A DNA stretch of 64,000 nt from Siphonodentalium dalli (GCA_032622095.1 CP136069.1:746001-810000); one strand, 5' to 3'. Counted from the first letter of the stretch, positions 52,894-63,933 are shown. Made by a program: numbers and translations. Notes: generated by a model from the letters alone, not told the origin.

Positions 52894-54066
52894 CAATGAA
52901 AAAATGCCACGCCCACTTATAACATACGCTGCATTAAAAAGGTGCATTGCCCACTTATAACACACGCTGCATTGAAAAGGTGCCAGACCCACTTATAACA
53001 CACGCTGCACTAAAAAGTGTCACGCCCACTTATAACACACGCTGCATTAAAAAAGTACCACGACCACTTATAACACACGCTGCATTTAAAAAGTGCTACG
53101 CCCACATATAACACACGCTGAACTGAAAAAAGTGCCACGCCCACTTATAGCGCACGCTGCACTGAAAAAGTGTCGCGCCCCACTTATAACACACACTGAA
53201 ATAAAAAAAGTGCTACGCTCACTTATAACATACGTTGCACTGAAAAAGTGCCACACCCACTTGTAGCACACGCTGCATTTAAAAAGTGCCACGCCCACTT
53301 ATAACACACGCTGCACTTAAAAAGTGCCACGCCCACTTATAACACACGCTGTACTTAAAAAGTGCCACGCCCACTTATAGCACACGCTGCACAGAAAAAG
53401 TGTCACGCCCAATTATAACACACGCTGCATTCAAAAAGTGCCACGCCCACTTATAACACACGCTGCATTTAAAAAGTGCCACGCCCACTTATAACACACA
53501 CTGCACTTAAAAAATGCCACGCCCACCTATAACACACACTGCACTTAAAAAATGCCACGCCCACTTATAGCACACGTTGCCCTGAAAAAGTGCCACACCC
53601 ACTTATAACACACGCTGAAATAAAAAAGTGCCACGCCCACATATGACATACGTTGCACTGAAAAAGTGTCACACCCACTTATAGCACACGCTGAACTGAA
53701 GAAGTGCCACACCCACTTATAACACACGCTGAAATAAAAAAGTGCCACGCTCACTTATAACATACGTTGCAATGAAAAAGTGCCACACCCACTTATAGCA
53801 CACGCTGAATTTAAAAAATGCCACACCCACTTATAACACACGCTGCATATAAAAAGTGCCACACCCATTTATAACACACGCTGCACTTAAAAATTGCCAT
53901 ACCCACTTATAGCACACGCTGCACTGAAAAAGTGCCACGCCCAGTTATAACACACGCTGAAATAAAAAAGTGCCACGCCCACTTATAACATACGTTGCCC
54001 TGAAAATGTGCCACACCCAGCTGTAGCACACGCTGCACTGAAAAAGTGCCACGCCCACTTATAACA
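52879..54066 (+). repeat. 38-39-bp minisatellite, forward arm (about 31 units)
   Basis: Tandem units built on GCCACGCCCACTTATAAC, then ACACGCTGC and a T/A-rich AAAAAGTG. This array is much more diverged than the 44-bp array, with substitutions in most units. It stops within a unit (ATAACACGTGGGG, near 54060-54073), where the 142-bp array begins with no spacer. Confidence 0.94.
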
Positions 54067-57000
54067 CGTGGGGGGTGGTGGTGTTTCTAGGTGGTATTTG
54101 GGGCGGGCCACCCACCCATGCCGTCAAATCGGTCGAAATCCTTACCGTTCTCGAAAATGGTCCATACCACATTTTCACCCCCTCGGGGTGGCACCCCCGG
54201 GGGTGATGGGTGGGGGGGGGGGGGGTCGGTGTGTTTCTAAGTGGTATTTGGGGCGGGCCACCCACCCATGCCGTCAAATCGGTCGAAATCCTTACCGTTC
54301 TCGAAAATGGTCCAAACCCCATTTTCACCCCCTCGAGTGGCACCCCCTGGGGGTGATGGGTGGGGGGTCGGGTTGTTTCTAGGTGGTATTTGGGGCGGGC
54401 CACCCACCCATGCCGTCAAATCGGTCGAAATCCTTACCGTTCTCGAAAATGGTCCATACCCCATTTTCACCCCCTCGGGGTGGCACCCCCTGGGGTGATG
54501 GGTGGGGGGTCGGGGTGTTTCTAGGTGGTATTTGGGGCGGGCCACCGACCCATGCCGTCAAATCGGTCGAAATCCTTACCGTTCTCGAAAATGGTCCAAA
54601 CCCCATTTTCACCCCCTCGGAGTGGCACCATCCGGGGGTGATGGGTGGGAGTCGGGGTGTTTCTAGGTGGTATTTGGGACGGGCCACCCACCCATGCCGT
54701 CAAATCGGTCGAAATCCTTACCGTTCTCGAAAATGGTCCATACCCCATTTTCACCCCCTCGGGGTGGCACCCCCCGGGGGTGATGGGTGGGGGTCGGGGT
54801 GTTTCTAGGTGGTATTTGGGGCGGGCCACCCACCCATGCCGTCAAATCGGTCGAAATCCTTACCGTTCTCGAAAATGGTCCATACCCCATTTTCACCCCC
54901 TCGGGATGACACCCCCCGGGGGTGATGGGTGGGGGGTCGGGGTGTTTCTAGGTGGTATTTGGGTGGGGCCACCCACCCATGCCGTCAAATCGGTCGAAAT
55001 CCTTACCGTTCTCGAAAATGGTCCAAACCCCATTTTCACCCCCTCGGGGTGGCACCCCCCGGCGGTGATGGGTGGGGGTCGGGGTGTTTCTAGGTGGTAT
55101 TTGGGGCGGGCCACCCACCCATGCCGTCAAATCGGTCGAAATCCTTACCGTTCTCGAAAATGGTCCATACCCCATTTTCACCCCTCGGGGTGACACCCCC
55201 CGGGGGTGATGGGTGGGGGGGGGTCGGGGTGTTTCTATGTGGTATTTGGGGCGGGCCACTCACCCATGCCGTCAAATCGGTCGAAATCCTTACCGTTCTC
55301 GAAAATGGTCCATACCCCATTTCACCCCCTCGGGTGACACCCCCGGGGTGATGGGTGGGGGTCGGGGTGTTTCTAGGTTGTATTTGGGGCGGGCCACCTA
55401 CCCATGCCGTCAAATCGGTCGAAATCCTTACCATTCTCGAAAATGGTCCATACCCCATTTTCACCCCCTCGGGGTGGCACCCCCCGGGGGTGATGGGTGG
55501 GGGGTCGGGGTGTTTCTATGTGGTATTTGGGGCGGTCCACCCACCCATGCCGTCAAATCGGTCGAAATCCTTACCGTTCTCGAAAATGGTCCAAACTCCA
55601 TTTTCACCCCCTCGGAGTGGCACCATCCGGGAGTGATGGGTGGGGATCGGGGTGTTTCTAGATGGTATTTGGGGCGGGCCACCCACCCATGCCGTCAAAT
55701 CTGTCGAAATCCTTACCGTTCTCGAAAATGGTCCAAACCCCATTTTCACCCCTTCGGGGTGACACCCCCTGGGGTGATGGGTCGAGGTGTTTCTAGGTGG
55801 TATTTGGGGCGGGCCACCCACCCATGCCGTCAAATCGGTCGAAATCCTTACCGTTCTCGAAAATGGTGCAAACCCCATTTTCACCCCCTCGGAGTGGCAC
55901 CATCCGGGGGTGATGGGTGGGGGTCGGGGTGTTTCTAGGTGGTATTTGGGGCGGGCCACCCACACATGCCGTCAAATCGGTCGAAATCCTTACCGTTCTC
56001 GAAAATGGTCCATACCCCATTTTCACTCCCTCGAGGTGGCACCCCCCCCCCCCCCCGGGGGTGATGGGTGGGGTTCGGGGTGTTTCTATATGGTATTTGG
56101 GGCGGTCCACCCACCCATGCCGTCAAATAGGTCGAAATCCTTACCGTTCTCGAAAATGGTCCAAACCCCATTTTCACCCCCTCGGAGTGGCACCATCCGG
56201 GGGTGATGGGTGGGGGTCGGGGTGTTTCTAGGTGGTATTTGGGGCGGGCCACCCACCCATGCCGTCAAATCGGTCGAAATCCTTACCGTTCTCGAAAATG
56301 GTCCATACCCCATTTTCACCCCCTCGGGGTGACACCCCCCGGGGGTGATGGGTGGGGGGTCGGGGTGTTTCTATGTGGTATTTGGGGCGGGCCACCCACC
56401 CATGCCGTCAAATCGGTCGAAATCCTTACCGTTCTCGAAAATGGTCCATACCCCATTTTCACCCCCTCGGGGTGGCACCCCCGGGGGTGATGGGTGGGGG
56501 GTCGGGGTGTTTCTAGGTGGTATTTGGGGCGGGCCACCCACCCATGCCGTCAAATCGGTCGAAATCCTTACCGTTCTCGAAAATGGTCCATACCCCATTT
56601 TCACCCCCTCGGGATGACACCCCCCGGGGGTGATGGGTGGGGGGTCGGGGTGTTTCTAAGTGGTATTTGGGGCGGGCCACCCACCCATGCCGTCAAATCG
56701 GTCGAAATCCTTACCGTTCTCGAAAATGGTCCATACCCCATTTTCACCCCCTCGGGGTGCACCCCCGGGGGTGATGGGTGGGGGTCGGGGTGTTTCTAGG
56801 TGGTATTTGGGGCGGGCCACCCACCCATGCCGTCAAATCGGTCGAAATCCTTACCGTTCTCGAAAATGGTCCATACCCCATTTTCACCCCTCGGGGTGAC
56901 ACCCCCCGGGGGTGATGGGTGGGGGGTCGGGGTGTTTCTATGCAGTATTTGGGGCGGGCCACTCACCCATGCCGTCAAATCGGTCGAAATCCTTACCGTT

Positions 57001-59828
57001 CTCTAAAATGGTCCATACCCCATTTCACCCCCTCGGGGTGACATCCCCCGGGGTGATGGGTGGGGGTCGGGGTGTTTCTAGGTGGTATTTGGGGCGGGCC
57101 ACCCACCCACGCCGTCAAATCGGTCGAAATCCTTACCGTTCTCGAAAATGGTCCATACCCCATTTTCACCCCCTCGGGGTGGCACCCCACCGGGGTGATG
57201 GTGGGGGTCGGGGTCTTTCTATGTGGTATTTGGGGCGGTCCACCCACCCATGCCGTCAAATAGGTCGAAATCCTTACCGTTCTCGAAAATGGTCCAAACC
57301 CCATTTTCACCCCCTCGGAGTGGCACCATCCAGGGGGTGATGGGTGGGGATCGGGGTGTTTCTAGATGGTATTTGGGGCGGGCCACCCACCCATGCCGTC
57401 AAATCGGTCGAAATCCTTACCGTTCTCGAAAATGGTCCATACCCCATTTTCACCCCCTCGGGGTGACACCCCCCGGGGGTGATGGGTGGGGGTCGGGGTG
57501 TTTCTAGGTGGTATTTGGGGCGGGCCACCCACCCATGCCGTCAAATCGGTCGAAATCCTTACCGTTCTCGAAAATGGTCCATACCCCATTTTCACCCCCT
57601 CGGGGTGCACCCCCGGGGGTGATGGGTGGGGGGTCGGGGTGTTTCTAGGTGGTATTTGGGGCGGGCCACCCACCCATGCCGTCAAATCGGTCGAAATCCT
57701 TACCGTTCTCGAAAATGGTCCAAACCCCATTTTCACCCCCTCGGGGTGGCACCCCCCGGCGGCGATGGGTGGGGGGTCGGGTGTTTTTAGGTGGTATTTG
57801 GGGCGGGCCACCCACCCATGCCGTCAAATCGGTCGAAATCCTTACCGTGCTCGAAAATGGTCCATACCCCATTTTCACACCTCGGGGTGACACCCCCCGG
57901 GGGTGATGGGTGGAGGGGGGGGGTCGGGGTGTTTCTATGTGGTATTTGGGGCGGGCCACTCACCCATGCCGTCAAATCGGTCGAAATCCTTACCGTTCTC
58001 GAAAATAGTCCAAACCCCATTTTCACCCCTTCGGGGTGACACCCCCTGGGGTGATGGGTGGGGGGTCGAGGTGTTTCTAGGTGGTATTTGGGGCGGGCCA
58101 CCCACCCATGCCGTCAAATCGGTCGAAATCCTTACCGTTCTCGAAAATGGTCCAAACCCCATTTTCACCCCCTCGGAGTGGCACCATCCGGGTGTGATGG
58201 TGGGGGTCGGGGTGTTTCTAGGTGGTATTTGGGGCGGGCCACCCACCCATGCCGTCAAATCGGTCGAAATCCTTACCGTTCTCGAAAATGGTCCAAACCC
58301 CATTTTCACCCCTTCGGGGTGACACCCCCTGGGGTGATGGGTGGGGGGTCGAGGTGTTTCTAGGTGGTATTTGGGGCGGGCCACCCACCCATGCCGTCAA
58401 ATCGGTCGAAATCCTTACCGTTCTCGAAAATGGTCCAAACCCCATTTTCACCCCCTCGGAGTGGCACCATCCGGGGGTGATGGTGGGGGGTCGGGGTGTT
58501 TCTAGGTGGTATTTGGGGCGGGCCACCCACCCATGCCGTCAAATCGGTCGAAATCCTTACCGTTCTCGAAAATGGTCCATACCCCATTTTCACTCCCTCG
58601 AGGTGGCACCCCCCCCCCCCGGGGGTGATGGTGGGGGTCGGGGTGTTTCTATGTGGTATTTTGGGCGGTCCACCCACCCATGCCGTCAAATAGGTCGAAA
58701 TCCTTACCGTTCTCGAAAATGGTCCAAACCCCATTTTCACCCCCTCGGAGTGGCACCATCCGGGGGTGATGGGTGGGGGTCGGGGGTGTTTCTAGGTGGT
58801 ATTTGGGGCGGGCCACCCACCCATGCCGTCATATCGGTCGAAATCCTTACCGTTCTCGAAAATGGTCCATACCCCATTTTCACCCCCTCGGGGTGACACC
58901 CCCCGGGGTGATGGGTGGGGGGTCGGGGTGTTTCTATGTGGTATTTGGAGCGGGCCACCCACCCATGCCGTCAAATCGGTCGAAATCCTTACCGTTCTCG
59001 AAAATGGTCCAAACCCCATTTTCACCCCCTCTGGGTGGCACCCCCGGGGGTGATGGGTGGGGGGTCGGGGTGTTTCTATGTGGTATTTGGGGCGGGCCAC
59101 CCACCCATGCCGTCAAATCGGTCGAAATCCTTACCGTTCTCGAAAATGGTCCAAACCCCATTTTCACCCCCTCGGGTGGCACCCCCCGCGGTGATGGGTG
59201 GGGGGTCGGGGTGTTTCTAGGTGGTATTTGGGGCGGGCCACCCACCCATGCTGTCAAATCGGTCGAAATCCTTACCGTTCTCGAAAATGGTCCATACCCC
59301 ATTTTCACCCCTCGGGGTGACACCCCCCGGGGGTGATGGGTGGGGGTCGGGGTGTTTCTATGTGGTATTTGGGGGCGGGCCACTCACCCATGCCGTCAAA
59401 TCGGTCGAAATCCTTACCGTTCTCGAAAATGGTCCATACCCCATTTCACCCCCTCGGGGTGACACCCCCCGGGGTGATGGTCGGGGTGTTTCTAGGTGGT
59501 ATTTGGGGCGGGCCACCCACCCATGCCGTCAAATCGGTCGAAATCCTTACCGTTCTCGAAAATGGTCAATACCCCATTTTCACCCCCTCGGGGTGACACC
59601 CCCCGGGGGTGATGGGTGGGAGGTCGGTGTGTTTCTAGGTGGTATTTGGGGCGGGCCACCCACCCATGCCGTCAAATCGGTCGAAATCCTTACCGTTCTC
59701 GAAAATGGTCCATACCCCATTTTCACCCCCTCGGGGTGGCACCCCCCGGGGGTGATGGGTGGGGGTCGGGATGTTTCTATGTGGTATTTGGGGCGGGCCA
59801 CCCACCCATGCCGTCAAATCGGTCGAAA
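54067..59828 (+). repeat. ~142-bp satellite array, 41 copies
   Basis: The landmark CCGTCAAATCGGTCGAAATC occurs 41 times, from 54121 to 59811. Spacing is mostly 140-143 bp (range 132-151). Each unit has a G-rich part (GGGTGATGGGTGGGGGTCGG), a GCGGGCCACCCACCC segment, the landmark, and a CCCCATTTTCACCCCCTCGG segment. Several unit variants exist: TCCATACC or TCCAAACC; CTAGGTGG or CTATGTGG; GGTGGCACC, GGTGACACC or GAGTGGCACCATCC; CCACTCACCC. They recur in ordered blocks. The unit length is 3n+1 and stop-poor, which gives long incidental frames on both strands (up to 241 codons); none is supported as a gene. The last copy breaks off after the landmark, near 59828. Confidence 0.96.
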
Positions 59829-59892
59829 GCGACATTTTTGAAAATAAGGAATAGGGAATAAGTTCCAATTGTCATGTCTGTGGCGAGACTTT

Positions 59893-60004
59893 GAGATCCT
59901 GGGTGTCTTTTTGACAGTTTACGAGATCCTGGGTGTCTTTTTGACAGTTTAAGAGATCCTGGGTGTCTTTTTGCCAGAAACCATGCGACAATGACCTATT
60001 CAGC
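59893..60004 (+). mobile_element. Diverged third arm of a foldback element, with three 30-bp repeats
   Basis: GAGATCCTGGGTGTCTTTTT repeats at 59893, 59923 and 59953 with exact 30-bp spacing. The stretch then runs through CAGAAACC and ends TGACCTATTCAGC (59992-60004). The right arm of the neighbouring element has the same plan: three CCTGGGTAACTTTAT repeats at 29-30 bp spacing, CAGAAAACC, then TGACCTATTCAGC (60552-60564). I infer that this is a diverged, solitary copy of that arm. Confidence 0.6.
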
Positions 60005-60160
60005 ATTATTAATAGGCCTACTCAACAATATTTTATTTCCTGTGAACTGGGATTGGGTTATTTATTTCCTGGGATTCCGGGAATGTACCCCCTGTTACCC
60101 CTCTCAAGTCACTATAAAACAAATAGTGGGCCTTTAAAATTAAGTGGGCCTTGAATTATG

Positions 60161-60564
60161 GCTGAATAGGTCACTCTCACCGGTTTTCTGTGATAAAGTT
60201 ACCCAGGTTCCTAATTTTGTGATAAAGTTACCCAGGTTGGTGATATTTGTGATAAAGTTACCCATGTTAAGCAAATCTCACAATATCAACTCGATTTAAA
60301 AGTGACAGAGGGAAATATTGTTCAGTTTTGGCAAGTAATAGCCCTTATCAAGCATAAATTCAGACATATTAGTACTGTAGTTCGTCATTTTGATCACAAA
60401 AATCAATAATTTGTTGCTAAACATGAACTATTATTAACCTGGGTAACTTTATCATATTCTTCTCCAACCTGGGTAACTTTATCTCAATTTCAGGAACCTG
60501 GGTAACTTTATAATGTTTATCACAGAAAACCGGTGAGACTCACCGTGAGAGTGACCTATTCAGC
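60161..60564. mobile_element. Foldback MITE with three subterminal repeats in each arm
   Basis: Seen: the left end GCTGAATAGGTCACTCTCAC (60161-60180) is matched in inverted orientation at the right end (to 60564). Both continue into CCGGTTTTCTGTGATA. The right arm has an extra ~12-bp GACTCACCGTGA insertion-like piece. Inside, GTGATAAAGTTACCCA occurs at 60190, 60219 and 60249. Its complement, AACCTGGGTAACTTTAT, occurs at 60436, 60466 and 60495. TA lies just outside GGTCACTC on the left and GAGTGACC on the right. The middle (~60270-60430) is AT-rich and non-coding. Known: clustered subterminal repeats are typical transposase binding sites; here that is inference. Confidence 0.78.
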
Positions 60565-60676
60565 TGAATGCTGCAGCTGTGATCTGTTCGACGACATGGA
60601 CTCACAATCCAGATTGGCTTTTGGTTAATAAATGTGAATTCTGACTCATAAATAGCCAGTCAGTAATCCACCCATT

Positions 60677-62491
60677 ATGATACATAACATTATTCAAAAC
60701 CCTACTGATACCAACATCAACACCATGTGGAACTTCTTTCGCGATTCCATCAAAGAAGTTGTAGAAAAAAGAGTACCAAAAGCACCAAGATGTCGACGCA
60801 AACAACTGTCATGGATAAATAGAAGACTCAAATTGCTCCTAAGGAAAAAAGCAAGATTACACAGGAAAGCTAAAGAAACAGGATGTTGGAAAGAGTATAA
60901 AGACCACCAGAAAAAATGTAGGAGAGAAATGAGGAAAGCAGAACAAGAACACATAAACACCATAATAAAGAAGGGGAAGGAAAAGAAAACATCAAAACCC
61001 TTCTGGAGCTACATGAAGGCCCGAAAACAAGAAAGAACAGGTACGCCACCGCTAAAAACAGGAACATCACTCACAAACGATGCAAAAGAGAAGGCGGAGC
61101 TACTAAATAAGCAATTCCAGTCGGTATTCACCATAGACACCAACGAAGAGCTACCATCCATACCACAAAACAGTGTAAACATCAAACCACTGGAAATCAC
61201 AGAAGAAGGAATAAAGAAACTCCTGGAAGATATAAAACCACCAAAGGCTCCAGGTCCAGACAACATCCCTAACAAAGTACTCAAATTACTGGCCAACGTA
61301 CTGGCGAAACCCATTACCACCATATTCAACAAATCTATAGAGACCGGCACCCTTCCAGAAGACTGGCTGAACGCAAACATAACACCAGTTTATAAGAAAG
61401 GAGACGTTCACCAACCATCCAACTACAGACCAGTATCACTCACTTCAACATGCTGTAAGCTACTAGAGCACGTCCTGTGTAGACATATCCGCGACCACCT
61501 GGAACTCTGCGACCTACTGACTGATAGAAACCATGGATTTAGATCTGGCCATTCATGTGTAACCCAGCTTGTAAACACCACACAAGATCTACTATCGTCC
61601 TTTGACTCGGAGAAACAAACTGACATGGCAATCCTCGACTTTTCCAAAGCATTTGACACGGTACCACACCAGAGTCTGCTATACAAACTGAAGTCTTATG
61701 GAATCACAGGACCAATACACACCTGGCTGACAAGCTTCCTAACAAAAAGGCATATGAGAGTAGTGTTGGAAGGAGAATCATCCAAAAGTGTTCCAGTGGA
61801 ATCGGGAGTACCCCAAGGTACTGTACTAGGACCCCTATTATTCCTCTGCCACATCAACGACCTTCCACAAGCAGTCAAATCAGAAGTAAGACTCTTTGCT
61901 GATGACTGCATACTATACCGCCAGATAAATGACCACCAAGACCACATCCAACTACAACAGGATCTGATATCATTAGAAGAATGGGCAAAAACCTGGGGGA
62001 TGAGATTCAATGCTGGAAAATGCTCCATAATGTCCATGAAGAATAAGGACAAGAACAAAACATCGTTCATCTACCAACTTGACCATCAAATTCTGCAATC
62101 AGTCAAACAAAGCGTCTACCTTGGACTGACCATCGCAGATGACCTAAAATGGTCAACGCACATATCCAAGATCACTGGAAGGGCCAATAGCACCTTAGGC
62201 TTCCTACGCAGAAACTTACGAAGAGCGGACAGTAAATCCAGAGAGACGGCATATAGAGCCATGGTAAGAACATCACTCGGATATGGAGCAGAAATATGGG
62301 ACCCCGCCGCAGTAGGAGAAATAGAGAAGTTAGAGAAAGTGCAGAGAAGAGCGGCAAGATTCATCACCAACAACTATAGAGACCGGGAAAAAGGCGCAGT
62401 AACCAGCATGATTGATGGACTAAGGTTAGACTCACTAGAGATCCGCAGAAAGATGAAGAGAATAGAACTCTGTATCTGTCTGTATCTGTAG
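60677..62491 (+). CDS. Reverse transcriptase fragment of a LINE
   Basis: 604 residues. The basic N-terminal ~110 residues contain a lysine/arginine-rich stretch, as in the linker before the RT of this group. The RT fingers start near residue 185 with the motif KAPGPDNIPNKVLK. NYRPVSLTS lies at 249-257. The palm motif A is AILDFSKAFDTVPH, with the catalytic aspartate at 321. SGVPQGTVLGP starts at 376. The catalytic motif C is FADD at 407-410, with aspartates 409 and 410. The thumb and a WDPA segment follow. All catalytic acids are present, so the domain itself looks intact. The protein lacks an endonuclease and its tail is out of frame, so it would be a partial product. The ATG is simply the first after an upstream stop at 60653; in the parent element the frame began further upstream. 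Exact clade is uncertain; the motifs fit the Jockey/CR1/L2 assemblage. Confidence 0.88.
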   Translation: MIHNIIQNPTDTNINTMWNFFRDSIKEVVEKRVPKAPRCRRKQLSWINRRLKLLLRKKARLHRKAKETGCWKEYKDHQKKCRREMRKAEQEHINTIIKKGKEKKTSKPFWSYMKARKQERTGTPPLKTGTSLTNDAKEKAELLNKQFQSVFTIDTNEELPSIPQNSVNIKPLEITEEGIKKLLEDIKPPKAPGPDNIPNKVLKLLANVLAKPITTIFNKSIETGTLPEDWLNANITPVYKKGDVHQPSNYRPVSLTSTCCKLLEHVLCRHIRDHLELCDLLTDRNHGFRSGHSCVTQLVNTTQDLLSSFDSEKQTDMAILDFSKAFDTVPHQSLLYKLKSYGITGPIHTWLTSFLTKRHMRVVLEGESSKSVPVESGVPQGTVLGPLLFLCHINDLPQAVKSEVRLFADDCILYRQINDHQDHIQLQQDLISLEEWAKTWGMRFNAGKCSIMSMKNKDKNKTSFIYQLDHQILQSVKQSVYLGLTIADDLKWSTHISKITGRANSTLGFLRRNLRRADSKSRETAYRAMVRTSLGYGAEIWDPAAVGEIEKLEKVQRRAARFITNNYRDREKGAVTSMIDGLRLDSLEIRRKMKRIELCICLYL

Positions 62492-62504
62492 TTGTTACGT
62501 CCTA

Positions 62505-62888
62505 GTGACCAAAGCTGGCTTTTACAGGACGGTGGTTGAGGGGATAATCCCAGCCATACACACACATGATTTACTAAAGGATAAGAAAGGAAGGAAAATT
62601 CGAGCAAAAAAGTTTCCAGACCACAAAAGTGATAACATCATTTCGAGCCAAGAGTGTATCAACTCACGATCGTTCGAACCAATAAGAGCCAACACGGAAC
62701 AATATAAACAATCATTCTTCGTGAGAACGATCAGGGACTGGAACAGTATAGAAGATTACGCATGCTCGGGGAATACAACAGGAGCTAGAAACACCAGAGT
62801 AGTAGCAACGACGCGACAACAGCCGAGAGGCTCCTGCGCCGGAAATATACAGATACAGAAGTACCCTTTAATACAAATGTATTTTTAA
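62505..62888 (+). pseudogene. Frameshifted C-terminal tail of the LINE ORF2
   Basis: This frame is offset by one from the RT frame. It carries the tail typical of these LINEs: a VVEGIIPAI segment, a basic stretch with KGRKIRAKKF, then YKQSFFVRTIRDWNS near residues 87-101. It joins functionally to 60677-62491. The break lies at 62470-62510, where a TGTATCTGTC repeat stands next to the premature stop, so a small duplication is the likely cause. The ATG at 62505 is not a real start. Confidence 0.8.
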
Positions 62889-63482
62889 CCTTCTTATCAT
62901 CCGACTCCCGCCTTTCCATCCGAAGACTGTTTACTCAAAATAAACAAGGGACATAACCCTATTTAAACGGACATCCGCATTTGATTTCCGGGTTCGACAC
63001 GGTGAGATTTTTTATTTAAATCTAACGTTAAACACACAAATTAATAAATTTCTTTTAACTTTTTTGAGTTAATGTTGCTAGTGTCATACCCTATTGCTCT
63101 ATACCATTGTCAATGCGACCAGCAATCTATATCACCTAGATCACCTAATTTCGCTTCAATTTCAAGTTCTTGTTTGCAAATTACATCAAAACATGTGCAC
63201 TTGTGGAATTCGAAAAACAAACAAACAGGAAGGTTCTTCTCATCATTGTTGAAGATTATTAGAGAATCCACCGATATGTTGGTCAAGATGCATGACAACA
63301 CAGAATTGCACCCAACATGTACTTGTACTGTGAACATTTTACCACAGTCCCTAGGAATCACTGTTAGTTGAATAAAATATTATTTAATAATATTAAATCA
63401 ATATATTATATTTAGTTATTATATTAATATAAAGAATGGTCGTTTTCGCTATCTACTTATCTGTATTCGACGGGAGTCTGTA
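62889..63482. other. Low-copy DNA after the LINE, nothing recognised
   Basis: The first ~120 bp may be LINE 3' untranslated sequence. A 99-codon frame at 63072-63371 has several cysteines but matches no family that I know and overlaps an 83-codon frame on the other strand, so I do not call it a gene. 63360-63430 is very AT-rich. Confidence 0.45.
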
Positions 63483-63933
63483 GGTTACACTGGTGTAAAT
63501 ATTTCCCATAGGCTTCAATGTTAACGTTTGTTGATCTGCATCAGAGGTCAAATGGAAACTGTTCAAACTGCCTTCGGATTATGTGAGCTTGACATCTGTG
63601 GAAACTTTCCCAATAAAAAAATCAACACCGTCTAGCAGGGAATCCACTTCAAATTTTCGTTTTTTCATGACTAGGGTCAGTTCCGCACTAAAAAAATATT
63701 GTCATTTTTTCAATCACACTTAAAATTTCTAAACAGCCACAACAGACTTCACCTTTAATGAATGGGCCTCTTGGCAAATGAAGTTTGTGGGAGAATGATT
63801 CCTTGAATTTTTGTCAACAGTTTACATTTAATTCATGCAACCAATCACAGCCCAGAGTGTTTTAACTGTGAAACTCTATACTCCTCCCGCAACCGCAGGG
63901 GGAGCTGCCTATAGTATTTACACCAGTGTAACC
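63483..63933. mobile_element. TA-flanked MITE with perfect ~19-bp terminal inverted repeats
   Basis: The left end GGTTACACTGGTGTAAATA and the right end TATTTACACCAGTGTAACC are exact reverse complements. Each is followed inward by a matching ATAGGC/GCCTAT after a short gap. TA lies directly outside on both sides (63481-63482 and 63934-63935). The 450-bp interior has no open frame of note. This fits a non-autonomous Tc1/mariner-type element; no relative occurs elsewhere in the window. The last 65 bp of the window show nothing recognisable. Confidence 0.85.

Larger units (their letters stand above)
60656..62888 (+). mobile_element. 5'-truncated LINE (non-LTR retrotransposon), Jockey/CR1/L2 group
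   Basis: The element keeps the end of the linker, the whole reverse transcriptase domain and the C-terminal tail of the second ORF. The apurinic-type endonuclease that normally precedes the RT in this group is absent. The reading frame is blocked by a stop at 60653-60655, and the foldback element ends about 90 bp upstream. The tail is split by a frameshift near 62470-62510. I found no poly(A) and no clear target-site duplication, so the 3' end is uncertain and could extend into 62889-63010. It cannot move on its own. It is a separate insertion from the SINE: the tails differ (the SINE ends in AAAC repeats). Confidence 0.85.

Noticed and set aside
52715-54066. Cysteine-containing open frames on the minus strand of the 38-39-bp array
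   Set aside because: Short frames (about 70 codons) in diverged repeats on a low-complexity background. Period and frame do not stay in register.
54067-59828. Many overlapping frames of 60-241 codons in the 142-bp array
   Set aside because: Open frames exist on both strands at once, restart each few units and follow a 3n+1 unit without stops.
59893-60510. Telomere-like repeats (GGGTAAC within CCTGGGTAACTTT)
   Set aside because: The units are 29-30 bp, occur in inverted clusters of three and sit in a TIR element; they are not tandem GGGTTA-type repeats.
63072-63371. A 99-codon cysteine-containing protein
   Set aside because: No recognisable family, opposite-strand frame of similar size, no coding context.
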